A stretch of DNA of 9,369 nucleotides from JADGGM01 sp035277485 (GTDB lineage: Bacteria > Gemmatimonadota > Gemmatimonadetes > Gemmatimonadales > Gemmatimonadaceae). The notes below the pieces were generated by a model. It had not been told where the DNA came from and made no database searches. It worked only from the letters and a program-made list of their open reading frames with translations. The translations under genes were made by a program, and so were the position numbers. Positions 1-6,560 of the stretch are shown here, in pieces. The stretch is taken from positions 1-9,369 of the forward strand of contig DATEKK010000153.1 of the NCBI GenBank assembly GCA_035277485.1, written 5' to 3'. Numbering within the stretch: the stretch's first letter is position 1; the number at the start of each line of letters is the position of its first letter.

Positions 1-12
1 CGGGCGGTAAGC

Positions 13-48
13 CGAGCGTTGCGTTAGGCGGCGTTGCGTGCGTTAGGC
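13..48. repeat. Close pair of CGTTAGGC motifs at the aminotransferase 3' end
   Basis: Two copies of CGTTAGGC (22-29 and 41-48) lie 19 bp apart, linked by repeated GCGTTGCGT. The second copy contains the stop codon of the minus-strand aminotransferase gene. The 17-mer CGAGCGTTGCGTTAGGC at 13-29 recurs exactly at 5680-5696. These are members of a motif family found across the window. Confidence 0.7.
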
Positions 49-1155
49 CTGGTCGGCGAAGGCCGCGTAGTGGCCGAGCGCCTCGCGGAAATTGCGCCGC
101 CCGAAACCGACGCGAACGGCGCGGCTCGTCTCGTCGAACACCGTGCCGGGGAGCAGCAGGACGCCTGAGCGTTCGAGGACGAGGTCGCAGTACTGCTCGA
201 CGTCCGTGACGTGTGCCGGTTCGACGAACGCGATGGGGCCGGCACGCGGCGGGACCCAGGTGAATTGCGTTGGGCGCGCGTCGAGGAACGCGCGAAATGC
301 AGCGAGGTTGTCGCGAATGATGCCGGCGTTGCGATCCAGAATCTCGCGGTGGTGCTCGAGCGCGATGGTCGCGAGGCATTCGCTCGGCGCGCTGCTGCAG
401 ATGGTGGTGTAGTCCTTCACTTGCGACACGCCGCGGGCGAGCTCGCGATCGCGCACGGCGAGCCAACCGACGCGGAGGCCCGCGAGGCCGTACGGCTTGG
501 ACATCACGCCTAACGAAACGCCGCGCTCGTACAGATCGGCGACCGCGGGCAGGCGGTCGCGCTCGTCGTACTCTAGGCCTCGATAAACCTCGTCGGAGAA
601 GAGCACGATTCCCCGGTCGCGCGCGATGGCGACGATCGCCTCGAGCGTCGTCGCGGACGGGAGCCAGCCGGTTGGGCTGTGCGGGACGTTGATGACGATC
701 GCGCGCGTGCGCGGGCGGATGGCGCGGCGCAGGTCGTCGGGATCGAGCGCCCAACCGTGCGCGGCGGACGTGGGCCATGGCGTGACGTCGCAGCCTAACG
801 CACGCGGGATCTCGGCGAGCGACTGGTACGCGGGGTGGTGGACGATGACGTGGTCGCCCGGCTCGAGTGCGGCGTTCATGACGGTGAACACCGCTTCCTG
901 CGCGCCGGCGTGTACGATGATTTCGTTTGGTTGCACGCGAGTGTAGAGCGACGCGATGCGGGCGCGGAGATCGGGGTGGCCGGTGGTGTGGGTATAGCCG
1001 AGTGAGAGGGCTTGCAGGCGATCTGCGGCGCTTGGGTCGAGTGCCGTGAGCTCGGCGACGGTCCACGACTCACAGTCCGACGCGGACATCATGTAGCGCG
1101 CGGTGAATTCGCGCGTGTCGTAGTAGCGCTCGAGGCGGAATGGTCGGAGTTGCAC
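43..1155 (-). CDS. Class I/II PLP-dependent aminotransferase
   Basis: The 370-residue protein is a cytosolic fold-type I aminotransferase. These enzymes transfer an amino group between an amino acid and a 2-oxo acid through pyridoxal phosphate; the substrate cannot be read from sequence. Visible landmarks are YTHTTGHPDLRARIA (54-68, substrate-side loop), AGAQEA (83-88, phosphate region), HPAYQSL (107-113), N156 in NVPHSPTG, D188 and Y191 in SDEVY, the Schiff-base Lys220 in SKPYGLAGLRVGW (219-231), and the likely substrate-carboxylate Arg348 in VRVGFG. The length is normal for the family. The start is GTG: no in-frame ATG exists between it and an upstream TGA, and an LRPFRLERY-type beginning is typical of this subgroup. 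No Shine-Dalgarno sequence is visible. The stop codon TAA lies inside a copy of the window's iterated GCCTAACG motif. No pathway partner is adjacent. The family call is firm; the substrate is unknown. Confidence 0.93.
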   Translation of the reverse strand: MQLRPFRLERYYDTREFTARYMMSASDCESWTVAELTALDPSAADRLQALSLGYTHTTGHPDLRARIASLYTRVQPNEIIVHAGAQEAVFTVMNAALEPGDHVIVHHPAYQSLAEIPRALGCDVTPWPTSAAHGWALDPDDLRRAIRPRTRAIVINVPHSPTGWLPSATTLEAIVAIARDRGIVLFSDEVYRGLEYDERDRLPAVADLYERGVSLGVMSKPYGLAGLRVGWLAVRDRELARGVSQVKDYTTICSSAPSECLATIALEHHREILDRNAGIIRDNLAAFRAFLDARPTQFTWVPPRAGPIAFVEPAHVTDVEQYCDLVLERSGVLLLPGTVFDETSRAVRVGFGRRNFREALGHYAAFADQA

Positions 1156-1329
1156 GGTGGTGTCGGCGGCGATCTGGTTGATGCGATGTGAGCCCGGTCA
1201 CGTTGATGCGGTAGACTGTCCGCCCGCGAGCAGCTTCGCAATGGGAACGCTCCCGGCGCACCGGTCATTCCGACATTACAGGCGTTTCGACCGACCGCCT
1301 TACGGCACGCGCTTCGCAGACTGAGGCTC

Positions 1330-1343
1330 GAGGAACATTCCTC
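1330..1343. repeat. Short perfect inverted repeat upstream of the small secreted-protein gene
   Basis: GAGGAA-CA-TTCCTC is a perfect 6-bp inverted repeat with a 2-nt centre, lying 6 nt before the GTG at 1349. It could be an operator or a chance palindrome. The rest of the 1156-1348 divergent intergenic space shows only a 9-bp direct repeat (GTTGATGCG at 1177 and 1202) and no convincing promoter. Confidence 0.3.
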
Positions 1344-1348
1344 ATGGA

Positions 1349-1846
1349 GTGTGTCTCGTGCCAACTAACTTTGCACCGCACTACCGCGCGTCTCGGGATG
1401 TGGCGGCCTACCGTCGCCGCCTAACGCGGGCATCGTTCGCGGTCGTCTTGCTCATCATCTGCGCCGGTCGCCCGCTCCATGCCCAGGCGTTTCTGCACCT
1501 GAGCGCGACCGATTCCGTGCGAATTCTTGCGACTGAGCTGGTGCGCGTGCCTGGACAACCGCCTGGTTTCCTGATCGATTACGCGGCGACGCGTGGCCTC
1601 GCGGATACGGTGGCGCTCAAGCGGCGTGCAATTGCGATTCTTCGCGCCGAGCGGCCGCACGTGGACAGCTTGCACCTGGCCAACGTCGTCGTGCGTGCGG
1701 TGGACAATGCGTCGAATTCAAGCAGCGCGCTGTTTCAGCGTAAGTCGTATGGTTTCGTGCTGCAACTCCGGACGGATGGCAACTGGTACTTTCTTCGTGG
1801 CTCGACTCCAGTGATGCTCGCGTCTGATTCTATCTCCAATCGTTAG
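1349..1846 (+). CDS. Small secreted protein of unknown function
   Basis: I do not recognise a family. The frame encodes up to 165 residues. A basic stretch (AYRRRLTR) is followed by a hydrophobic segment (ASFAVVLLIICAG) and a likely signal-peptidase site after LHA, giving a mature protein of about 120 residues beginning QAFLHLSAT. The mature part has mixed charge and ends in strand-like segments (YGFVLQLRTDGNWYFLRG). The start is uncertain. GTG at 1349 leaves a long n-region, GTG at 1358 is similar, and GTG at 1400 would put the basic residues right at the N-terminus, as a standard Sec signal prefers. None has a clear Shine-Dalgarno sequence. The next gene begins 5 nt downstream, so the pair is probably co-transcribed. 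A GCCTAACG motif at 1419 is read as Leu-Thr within the signal peptide. Confidence 0.68.
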   Translation: MCLVPTNFAPHYRASRDVAAYRRRLTRASFAVVLLIICAGRPLHAQAFLHLSATDSVRILATELVRVPGQPPGFLIDYAATRGLADTVALKRRAIAILRAERPHVDSLHLANVVVRAVDNASNSSSALFQRKSYGFVLQLRTDGNWYFLRGSTPVMLASDSISNR

Positions 1847-1851
1847 ACGTC

Positions 1852-2175
1852 ATGAATCCGGCTGATCTCGATGGAGCCGTGGTTTTGGCGGCGGTTTTCG
1901 GCGCCAATGCGACACTCTCGCACGTTCGCGGGGTTGCCCGCTGCGTGGAAGGCGAGCTCGTGATCGAGGCCGAGGACGGCAACACGTACCGAGTCGACCG
2001 GCATTGGGCGGAGCAGTGTCTCACCGTCGATGAGCAGGTTCGTTCCGGGGCGCCAGCGCATCTGGCGACCTTGTTGGACGGCGTGCGCTATGTGGTGGCG
2101 GTCCCGCCGCGAGACGCGGATTTCGCTATGGCGCGTACCCCCGGCTGGACGGCGCGCTTGAGGCGCGACGCCTAG
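1852..2175 (+). CDS. Hypothetical cytosolic protein, 107 aa
   Basis: No family recognised. The protein has no signal peptide or membrane segment. It is rich in small and acidic residues, with an apparent beta-hairpin region (CVEGELVIEAEDGNTYRVDRH, about 31-51) and a later strand (VRYVVAVPPRDADF, about 78-91). The ATG lies 5 nt after the upstream stop codon and lacks a clear Shine-Dalgarno sequence, so translation may be coupled to the preceding gene. The gene ends in TAG and faces the minus-strand decarboxylase operon across 38 nt, which includes a CGTTAGGC motif at 2189-2196. Its coding-like composition and tight spacing support a real gene; its function is open. Confidence 0.6.
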   Translation: MNPADLDGAVVLAAVFGANATLSHVRGVARCVEGELVIEAEDGNTYRVDRHWAEQCLTVDEQVRSGAPAHLATLLDGVRYVVAVPPRDADFAMARTPGWTARLRRDA

Positions 2176-2213
2176 AGTCGGCGGCTTGCGTTAGGCTGGC
2201 TCCGCGGGCGCGC

Positions 2214-2822
2214 TCAGCTCCGGAGCGCCTCCATGAAGCGCCGCGCGCGCTCGCGCGCGGGGCCGGGCGACTTGGGTCCGGGCAGGCCGTGCACCGGTTC
2301 CACCATCAGGAAGACGAAGGTCGGCCCGGTCGCCTCGAACACTTGCCTAACGTCGCGGCGCCATGCGTCGTCCGACGTGTACGAGTACACCGACTCGAAA
2401 CCTGCGGCGCGCGCAAGCGCTGCGTAATCCACGAGGCCGGCGCCTGGGACAGGCTGCGAGCCCGTCACCTCGTACGTGCCGTTCACGAACACGATGAGGA
2501 CGAGATTCGTCGCGCCGGCGTTCACGATCGACACGAGCGAGCCGAGGTTCATCAGCATCGAGCCATCGCCATTGCAGACGATGATGCGCCGGTCCGGTTG
2601 GGCGAGCGCTAGCCCGAGGCCCATCGATGGCGCGCTGCCCATGGCCGACGGCACGAGCACGAGGTCTAACGGATGCTGAGGGAGGAGCATCCAGTCGCGC
2701 GCGGGCGTCATCGTCGTGATGACGATGTCGCGCGGGCCGCGCGCTGCGTGCACCGCGGCGAGCGCCTCCTTGGCGGGCATGCGGGTGGCGCGTGTGGCCG
2801 GCGTCGTCGTCGGTGCGCTCAT
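2214..2822 (-). CDS. ThDP-dependent decarboxylase, PP-domain (beta) subunit; sulfopyruvate/phosphonopyruvate decarboxylase-like
   Basis: The 202-residue protein is the cofactor-binding half of a split thiamine-diphosphate decarboxylase. It carries the ThDP/Mg motif from GDGSMLMNLGS (85-95) to N114 in VFVNGTYE; D86 and N114 are the expected metal ligands. The segment around LVPSAMGSAPSMGLGLA (56-72) matches the entry to the PP domain. Its size and order match ComE of methanogen sulfopyruvate decarboxylase, or the C-terminal half of phosphonopyruvate decarboxylase (Ppd). Members remove CO2 from 3-sulfo- or 3-phosphonopyruvate to give an aldehyde. The ATG overlaps the partner gene's TGA by 4 nt (ATGA), indicating coupled translation and a 1:1 complex. 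No phosphoenolpyruvate mutase or coenzyme M gene is in view, so the true substrate is uncertain. Confidence 0.9.
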   Translation of the reverse strand: MSAPTTTPATRATRMPAKEALAAVHAARGPRDIVITTMTPARDWMLLPQHPLDLVLVPSAMGSAPSMGLGLALAQPDRRIIVCNGDGSMLMNLGSLVSIVNAGATNLVLIVFVNGTYEVTGSQPVPGAGLVDYAALARAAGFESVYSYTSDDAWRRDVRQVFEATGPTFVFLMVEPVHGLPGPKSPGPARERARRFMEALRS

Positions 2823-3307
2823 GCCTTACCTTCGGCGAGAAGAATCGCGCCCGGCACACCGGCCTCGTGACATGTGGTCCAATGCGCGCCGATCTCGTCG
2901 AACTGCGATGGCGCGGTAATCAACCGATAGTCGATCTTCCACGCATCGAGTGTAGGCTCGGTGAATACGAGACACGTGTCGCCAGGCAGCGTGTCCTGGT
3001 TTAGGTAGCTGCGATAGCCGATGATCGCAAAGAGCGGCAATCCGAAATCATGCAGCGCGTTTCGGACCGCGTCGCCCGACTCGAGCAGGCCGGTGCACTG
3101 AATGAGCACGAGCGGCCGCGCGCCGCCCAAGTAAAGGCCAGCGGCTACCTGCCACGCTTCGCCTTCGCGGCACACGCGAATGAGCCGTATTGTTCCGCGT
3201 TCTTCGATTGCGGATTGCCAGCGCCCGACGGTGCTGTCGGGGACGGTGACGACGTGCGTGACGCCGAGCTGCTCGAGCAGCGCGACGATTTTTTCGCCTG
3301 TAAACAT
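2819..3307 (-). CDS. ThDP-dependent decarboxylase, Pyr-domain (alpha) subunit; sulfopyruvate/phosphonopyruvate decarboxylase-like
   Basis: The 162-residue protein is the pyrimidine-binding half of the enzyme. It contains the N-terminal VPDSTVG loop (22-28) and CREGEAWQVAAGLYLGG (46-62). Glu48 in this stretch aligns with the catalytic glutamate that activates the ThDP aminopyrimidine (NEGNAVALAAG in Ppd). QCTGLLESGDAVRNAL (70-85) corresponds to the conserved glycine-rich segment of the fold. The length matches ComD. The ATG is preceded at 8 nt by AGGGG (3316-3320), supporting this start. This is the first gene of a two-gene operon with the PP-domain subunit; neither half should be active alone. 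Upstream lies degraded DNA with no obvious regulator. Assignment to the ThDP decarboxylase family is secure; sulfopyruvate versus phosphonopyruvate or another 2-oxo acid is not decided. Confidence 0.9.
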   Translation of the reverse strand: MFTGEKIVALLEQLGVTHVVTVPDSTVGRWQSAIEERGTIRLIRVCREGEAWQVAAGLYLGGARPLVLIQCTGLLESGDAVRNALHDFGLPLFAIIGYRSYLNQDTLPGDTCLVFTEPTLDAWKIDYRLITAPSQFDEIGAHWTTCHEAGVPGAILLAEGKA

Positions 3308-3363
3308 GTCGTCGGCCCCTGCCTGTTAACTCTGAAGAACATGAACCGCGTATAGATACTCGC

Positions 3364-3456
3364 GAGAACATGGCGTGCGCCACGACATTTTTAGGCGGCG
3401 GCTTCGGCGGGCGGTCGAAAACGGATTCGTGACCGACCAAGGCCGTGGGCGCGAGG
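3364..3456 (+). pseudogene. Fossil of a molybdenum-hydroxylase large-subunit gene (IorB/xanthine dehydrogenase family)
   Basis: In one plus-strand frame this stretch reads E-N, four residues, then TTFLGGGFGGRSKTD before a TGA at 3430-3432. This is the family's conserved molybdopterin-contact motif; the intact gene at 4421-6559 has HTTFLGGGFGRRSKTDF. At the DNA level the match continues past the stop: dropping one T and an internal stretch of about 10 nt restores alignment through GACCGA and CCAAGGCCGTGGGCGCG to about 3456. The E-N spacing before TTFL fits family members (ENxxxxTTFL). It is therefore a piece about 31 codons long with a frameshift and a deletion. It lies in the opposite orientation to the intact copy. 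FGG in place of FGR suggests it derives from a diverged paralogue rather than a recent copy. Confidence 0.75.
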
Positions 3457-3545
3457 CTCTCACCGGCGCCGCTATAGGCGATGGTCGTGCATGAACCACC
3501 GTCGTGAGGCTCGGCAAGAAGACGTGGATCCGCCGGCGGGGTCCG

Positions 3546-3908
3546 TCATTGCGGGGGCGTCGTTCGCGAGCAGTTATGAACGTCCGCATCACGTAAACGC
3601 TTGCCTCGAACCGAGTCGGCGGTATTGCGCCCGCCCTCCCTCACTGACCAGTGCGCGGCCAAGCCAGACACTGTATCGGCACGAATTTTCAGTTGCAAGA
3701 AGTAACCTGCGTCTGGGCCATGAAATAGGTCGATGCGAAGCGAATCTGAGGGGAGACGCCGCCAGCGAGTATATGCCCGTGATGGAAGTCCACCGGCACT
3801 GTCGGCAAAAGTGTCGATAACGTAGCACGCGTTGGGCGCAGAATTATCGAGATCGAGATTGATTGCGTACGAGCGTTGGACGTCCCTACGTTCTGCCGGC
3901 AGTAAACG
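3546..3908 (-). pseudogene. Start-less open frame resembling the tail of a secreted protein
   Basis: The minus strand stays open for 120 codons, from just after a TAA at 3909-3911 to a TGA at 3546-3548. No ATG, GTG or TTG occurs in the first half. The translation looks protein-like: LRIDLFHGPDAGYFLQLKI followed by RADTVSGLAAHWSVREGG, a beta-meander pattern (DSLRID... / LQLKIRADTVSG) seen in C-terminal parts of small secreted proteins in such genomes. I infer a 5'-truncated or decayed gene. A chance open frame cannot be excluded, because composition favours long frames. It overlaps the 5' end of the plus-strand ORF at 3863 by 46 nt. The plus-strand frame at 3491-3820 through the same DNA looks less protein-like. 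This frame covers most of the otherwise gene-free stretch 3457-3862. Confidence 0.38.
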
Positions 3909-4246
3909 TTAGCAAGTTCGAGCCGTACGAAGTGCTCAATTGGTCGAGAGGCACGGGCAATATCAACTTCATGTATCGCGTGCTACACACACCTGGATGG
4001 CAGTTGTCGCGGCCGGCAGGCTCGGGTGCTATGTGGTGCCAAATGGAGGTAGCAGGGCACCGCTTGGACTTCGCCGCTGACTCGGTACTACCCGAATTCC
4101 ATTTCCCAATAATGGAAGCGAAAGCGTATCTCGAGCTCTCGCCGGGGGTGGTCCTTGCCATCGAGAGTCATCTGCGGGGCAACTTTCCGGACGGGATTGG
4201 GCAGTTACTGGCTGTGTTAGCCTCAATCAGACCGGCCGAGCCGTAG
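3863..4246 (+). CDS. Orphan hypothetical ORF, 127 aa, lower GC
   Basis: I do not recognise it. The frame opens right after a TGA and would start at TTG 3863; ATG at 3971 is an alternative, and no Shine-Dalgarno sequence is visible for either. The translation is protein-like, with hydrophobic-aromatic strands in the middle (GAMWCQMEVAGHRLDF) and a helical end (AYLELSPGVVLAIESHLRG, then GQLLAVLASIRP). There is no signal peptide or membrane segment. Codons such as AGA, CTA, TTA, GTA and ATA are more frequent than in the neighbours, suggesting foreign origin or decay. It sits between a gene fossil and a possible insertion-sequence end and lacks the octamer common elsewhere in the window. It could be a small acquired gene or the remainder of a larger one. 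Confidence 0.45.
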   Translation: MRTSVGRPYVLPAVNVSKFEPYEVLNWSRGTGNINFMYRVLHTPGWQLSRPAGSGAMWCQMEVAGHRLDFAADSVLPEFHFPIMEAKAYLELSPGVVLAIESHLRGNFPDGIGQLLAVLASIRPAEP

Positions 4247-4283
4247 TCTGGATGTCGGTCGTGATGTTTGCCGGTCGGATCGT

Positions 4284-4310
4284 TGAACTTCCACCGGTTT
4301 TTCTGGACAC
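4284..4310. mobile_element. Possible solitary IS3-family-like terminus
   Basis: The stretch starting TGAACTTCCACCGG and running into TTTTTCTGGACACC resembles terminal inverted repeats of IS3-family elements, which begin with TG and carry GGACAC about 20 nt in. The following AT-richer segment to about 4390 resembles a short leader, but no transposase frame or matching opposite end is present. This rests on pattern memory only. Confidence 0.25.
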
Positions 4311-4399
4311 CTGGGTTAATTGCTTTGTGCTAAGGTTGCCGAGCAGTAAGAACCCTGCTGAGGTTGTCGTTGGGCTAGGCGACTCTGGATAAGGGCGTA

Positions 4400-4415
4400 G
4401 GAGCCTTTGGCCTCC
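4400..4415 (-). terminator. Small hairpin after the molybdenum-hydroxylase operon
   Basis: On the minus strand, GGAGGCC-AAA-GGCTCC forms a 6-bp stem with one bulged base, beginning 5 nt after the TAG of the large-subunit gene. No U-tract follows, so any termination would be weak or need Rho. Confidence 0.3.
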
Positions 4416-4420
4416 GTTGC

Positions 4421-6559
4421 CTAACCCATTCGAATCGGCAGCTCCCGCACCCGTTTCTTCGTCAACGCGAACACTGCATTCGCCACTGCCGGCGCAATCG
4501 GCGGAGTCCCCGGCTCGCCGATGCCGCCCGGGTGCTCGCTGCTCTTGACGATGTGGACGTCGATCTTGGGCGCCTGATTCATCCGCATCACCGGATAATC
4601 CGCGAAACTACTCTGCTGCACCCGCCCGTCTTTCAGCGTGATCTCCCCCATGAGCGCCGCGGAGAGGCCGTAGATGATCGCGCTCTCCATCTGCGACTCG
4701 ACGATGGCGGGATTCACGACGATCCCGCAGTCGACGGCGCACGTCACCCGATGCACGCGCACCTTCTGCCCCTCGAGACTCACCTCGGCCACCTGCACCA
4801 CGATCGTGTTGCCGAAGCCGTCGAGCAGCGCGATGCCGCGCGCGTGTCCGTTAGCCATCGGTGTGCCCCAGCCGGACTTCGCCGCGGCCAGGTTCAGCAC
4901 CGCGAGCCGGCGTGGCGAGTCAGCCAGCAGGTGACGCCGGAGCTCCACGGGATCTTTTCCGCCGGCGGCCGCCAGCTCGTCCAAGAAGCTCTCGACCACG
5001 AAGTCCGTGCTCGAATGCCCAACGGAACGCCACCACCACACAGGAACCGGCGTCTCGGGGATGCCGTACTCGACGTGCATGTTGGGAATCGCGTAGGGGA
5101 AGTCGTCGCCGGTCCCCGACACGGCGTCGCCATCGATGCCCTTCTCAACGGCCTGCTTGCCGTACTGCGCGAGAATCGACGGCGCCACGAACTTGTGCGT
5201 CCACGCCACCGGCCACCCATTCGCATCGAGCTTCGCGCTCAGCCGGTGCAGCGCGGCGGGCCGATAGCCATCGTGTTGGATGTCGTCGGGCCGGTCGTAG
5301 ATCACCTTCACCGGCGCGCCCACTGCCTTGGACGCCTCGACAGCATCGGTCACGAAATCGGTTTTCGACCGCCGTCCGAAGCCACCGCCTAAGAATGTGG
5401 TGTGGATCGCGATCTGATCCTTCGATAAACCGGTGATCTGTGCGGCGGTGTCGAGCGCGCCCGTTTGATTTTGCGTGGGGACCCATACGTCGCACCCGTC
5501 GGCACGCACGTGCGCCGAGCAGTTCATCGGCTCCATCGTCGCGTGCGCCAGGTACGGCAGGCGATACTCGGCTTCCACGGTTTTGGCGGGATCGGCACTG
5601 GCCACGCTGCCGCTATCGCGCACCACGGCCAACGGTTGGGCGAGCCGGTCCTCGAAGATCTTCCAGATGCCCGCGGAGTCGAGCGTTGCGTTAGGCCCCA
5701 GGTCCCACTCGACTGTGAGCGCGTCGCGCCCCTTGTACGCCGGCCAGTAGCCGTCGGCCAGCACGGCGACGCCGCTCGAGATCTGCACGATCCGCCTAAC
5801 GCCCGGGACGGCCTTGGCCTTCGTGTCGTCCACGCGCGCGACCTTGCCGCCGAACACGGGGCATCGCTTGACCACCGCCACCAACATGCCCGGCTGCCGC
5901 ACATCGATGCCGAATCCGGCGGCACCGTTGGTCTTGGCCGGCGTGTCGACGCGTTTGGTGCGCGTCCCCACGATGCGGAATTCGCTCTGCTCCTTGAGCT
6001 TCGGTTGGGCGGGCACGGTCAGCTTCGCGGCGGCCGCGGCCACCTGTCCGTACGTCACCGACCGTTTCGAGGCCGAGTGGATGACCTTACCCTTGTCGGT
6101 ATGACACGACGCGGGCTCGACGCCCCACTGCGTCGCCGCGGCAGCCACGAGCATCTCTCGAGCGGCCGCGCCGGCCGTACGCATGGGATCCCACGACGTG
6201 CGCACCGACGTGCTGCCGCCGGTGCTCAAGCGCCCGTGCCGCAGCGTGATGAACGCCGCCGTCACCGGCGCCTGCTCCACGCGCACGCGCGTCCAGTCGG
6301 CGTCGAGCTCCTCGGCGAGAATCATGGGCAGCGCGGTCATCACGCCCTGGCCCATCTCGGATTTGTCGAAGTACACGGTGACCGTGTCATCGGTGCCGAT
6401 GACGAGCCACGCGTTGGGCGACAGGCCGTCCGCGTCGCGATGGTGATCGCCTAACTTGGTAAGGCGGTCGGCCGACGGCAGGTAGAGCGCGATGAGCAGC
6501 CCGGCGCCCGCGCCGGCGCTCGAGCGCAGAAAGTCGCGGCGTGTGACGGTGGAGGCCAT
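4421..6559 (-). CDS. Molybdopterin-dependent oxidoreductase large subunit, Tat-exported (IorB-like, xanthine dehydrogenase superfamily)
   Basis: The 712-residue protein hydroxylates a heterocycle or aldehyde at a Mo-cytosine-dinucleotide centre and belongs with isoquinoline 1-oxidoreductase beta subunits. The N-terminus TRRDFLRSSAGAGAGLLIALYLPSA (6-30) is a twin-arginine signal, so the folded enzyme goes to the periplasm. Later landmarks are EMGQGVMTALPMILAEEL (68-85), the GGGFGRR cofactor loop (391-397), WWWRSVGHS (508-516), ESFLDELA (523-530), the C-terminal DCGIVVNP (610-617) and GIGEPGTPP, in which Glu682 is the expected catalytic base. The length fits IorB. The start at 6559 is fixed by a perfect AGGAGG 6 nt upstream and by the Tat signal. 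A longer in-frame extension to 6787 would merely read through the small-subunit gene. It begins 1 nt after the small subunit's stop. The TAG stop overlaps a GTTAGGC motif. The substrate is unknown. Confidence 0.95.
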   Translation of the reverse strand: MASTVTRRDFLRSSAGAGAGLLIALYLPSADRLTKLGDHHRDADGLSPNAWLVIGTDDTVTVYFDKSEMGQGVMTALPMILAEELDADWTRVRVEQAPVTAAFITLRHGRLSTGGSTSVRTSWDPMRTAGAAAREMLVAAAATQWGVEPASCHTDKGKVIHSASKRSVTYGQVAAAAAKLTVPAQPKLKEQSEFRIVGTRTKRVDTPAKTNGAAGFGIDVRQPGMLVAVVKRCPVFGGKVARVDDTKAKAVPGVRRIVQISSGVAVLADGYWPAYKGRDALTVEWDLGPNATLDSAGIWKIFEDRLAQPLAVVRDSGSVASADPAKTVEAEYRLPYLAHATMEPMNCSAHVRADGCDVWVPTQNQTGALDTAAQITGLSKDQIAIHTTFLGGGFGRRSKTDFVTDAVEASKAVGAPVKVIYDRPDDIQHDGYRPAALHRLSAKLDANGWPVAWTHKFVAPSILAQYGKQAVEKGIDGDAVSGTGDDFPYAIPNMHVEYGIPETPVPVWWWRSVGHSSTDFVVESFLDELAAAGGKDPVELRRHLLADSPRRLAVLNLAAAKSGWGTPMANGHARGIALLDGFGNTIVVQVAEVSLEGQKVRVHRVTCAVDCGIVVNPAIVESQMESAIIYGLSAALMGEITLKDGRVQQSSFADYPVMRMNQAPKIDVHIVKSSEHPGGIGEPGTPPIAPAVANAVFALTKKRVRELPIRMG
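5680..5696. repeat. Exact second copy of a 17-mer containing the iterated motif
   Basis: CGAGCGTTGCGTTAGGC here is identical to positions 13-29. It lies inside the large-subunit gene, where the opposite strand reads Gly-Pro-Asn-Ala-Thr. Confidence 0.6.
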
Positions 6560-6560
6560 C

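Noticed and set aside
1177..1210. 9-bp direct repeat GTTGATGCG, possible operator
   Set aside because: It is short and unsymmetrical, and a chance event of this size is likely in the intergenic space.
2217..2226. GCTCCGGAGC palindrome as a convergent terminator
   Set aside because: It lies inside the last codons of the decarboxylase subunit gene, is only 10 bp, and has no loop or U-tract.
3491..3820. 109-codon plus-strand open frame
   Set aside because: Its translation is rich in Arg/His/Ser/Pro and has no protein-like pattern. The opposite-strand frame is more convincing.
5465..6454. 329-codon plus-strand open frame, and another at 4532-5392
   Set aside because: These are antisense shadows of the molybdenum-hydroxylase gene. 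They are Arg/His/Gly-rich without domains, as GC-rich antisense frames usually are.
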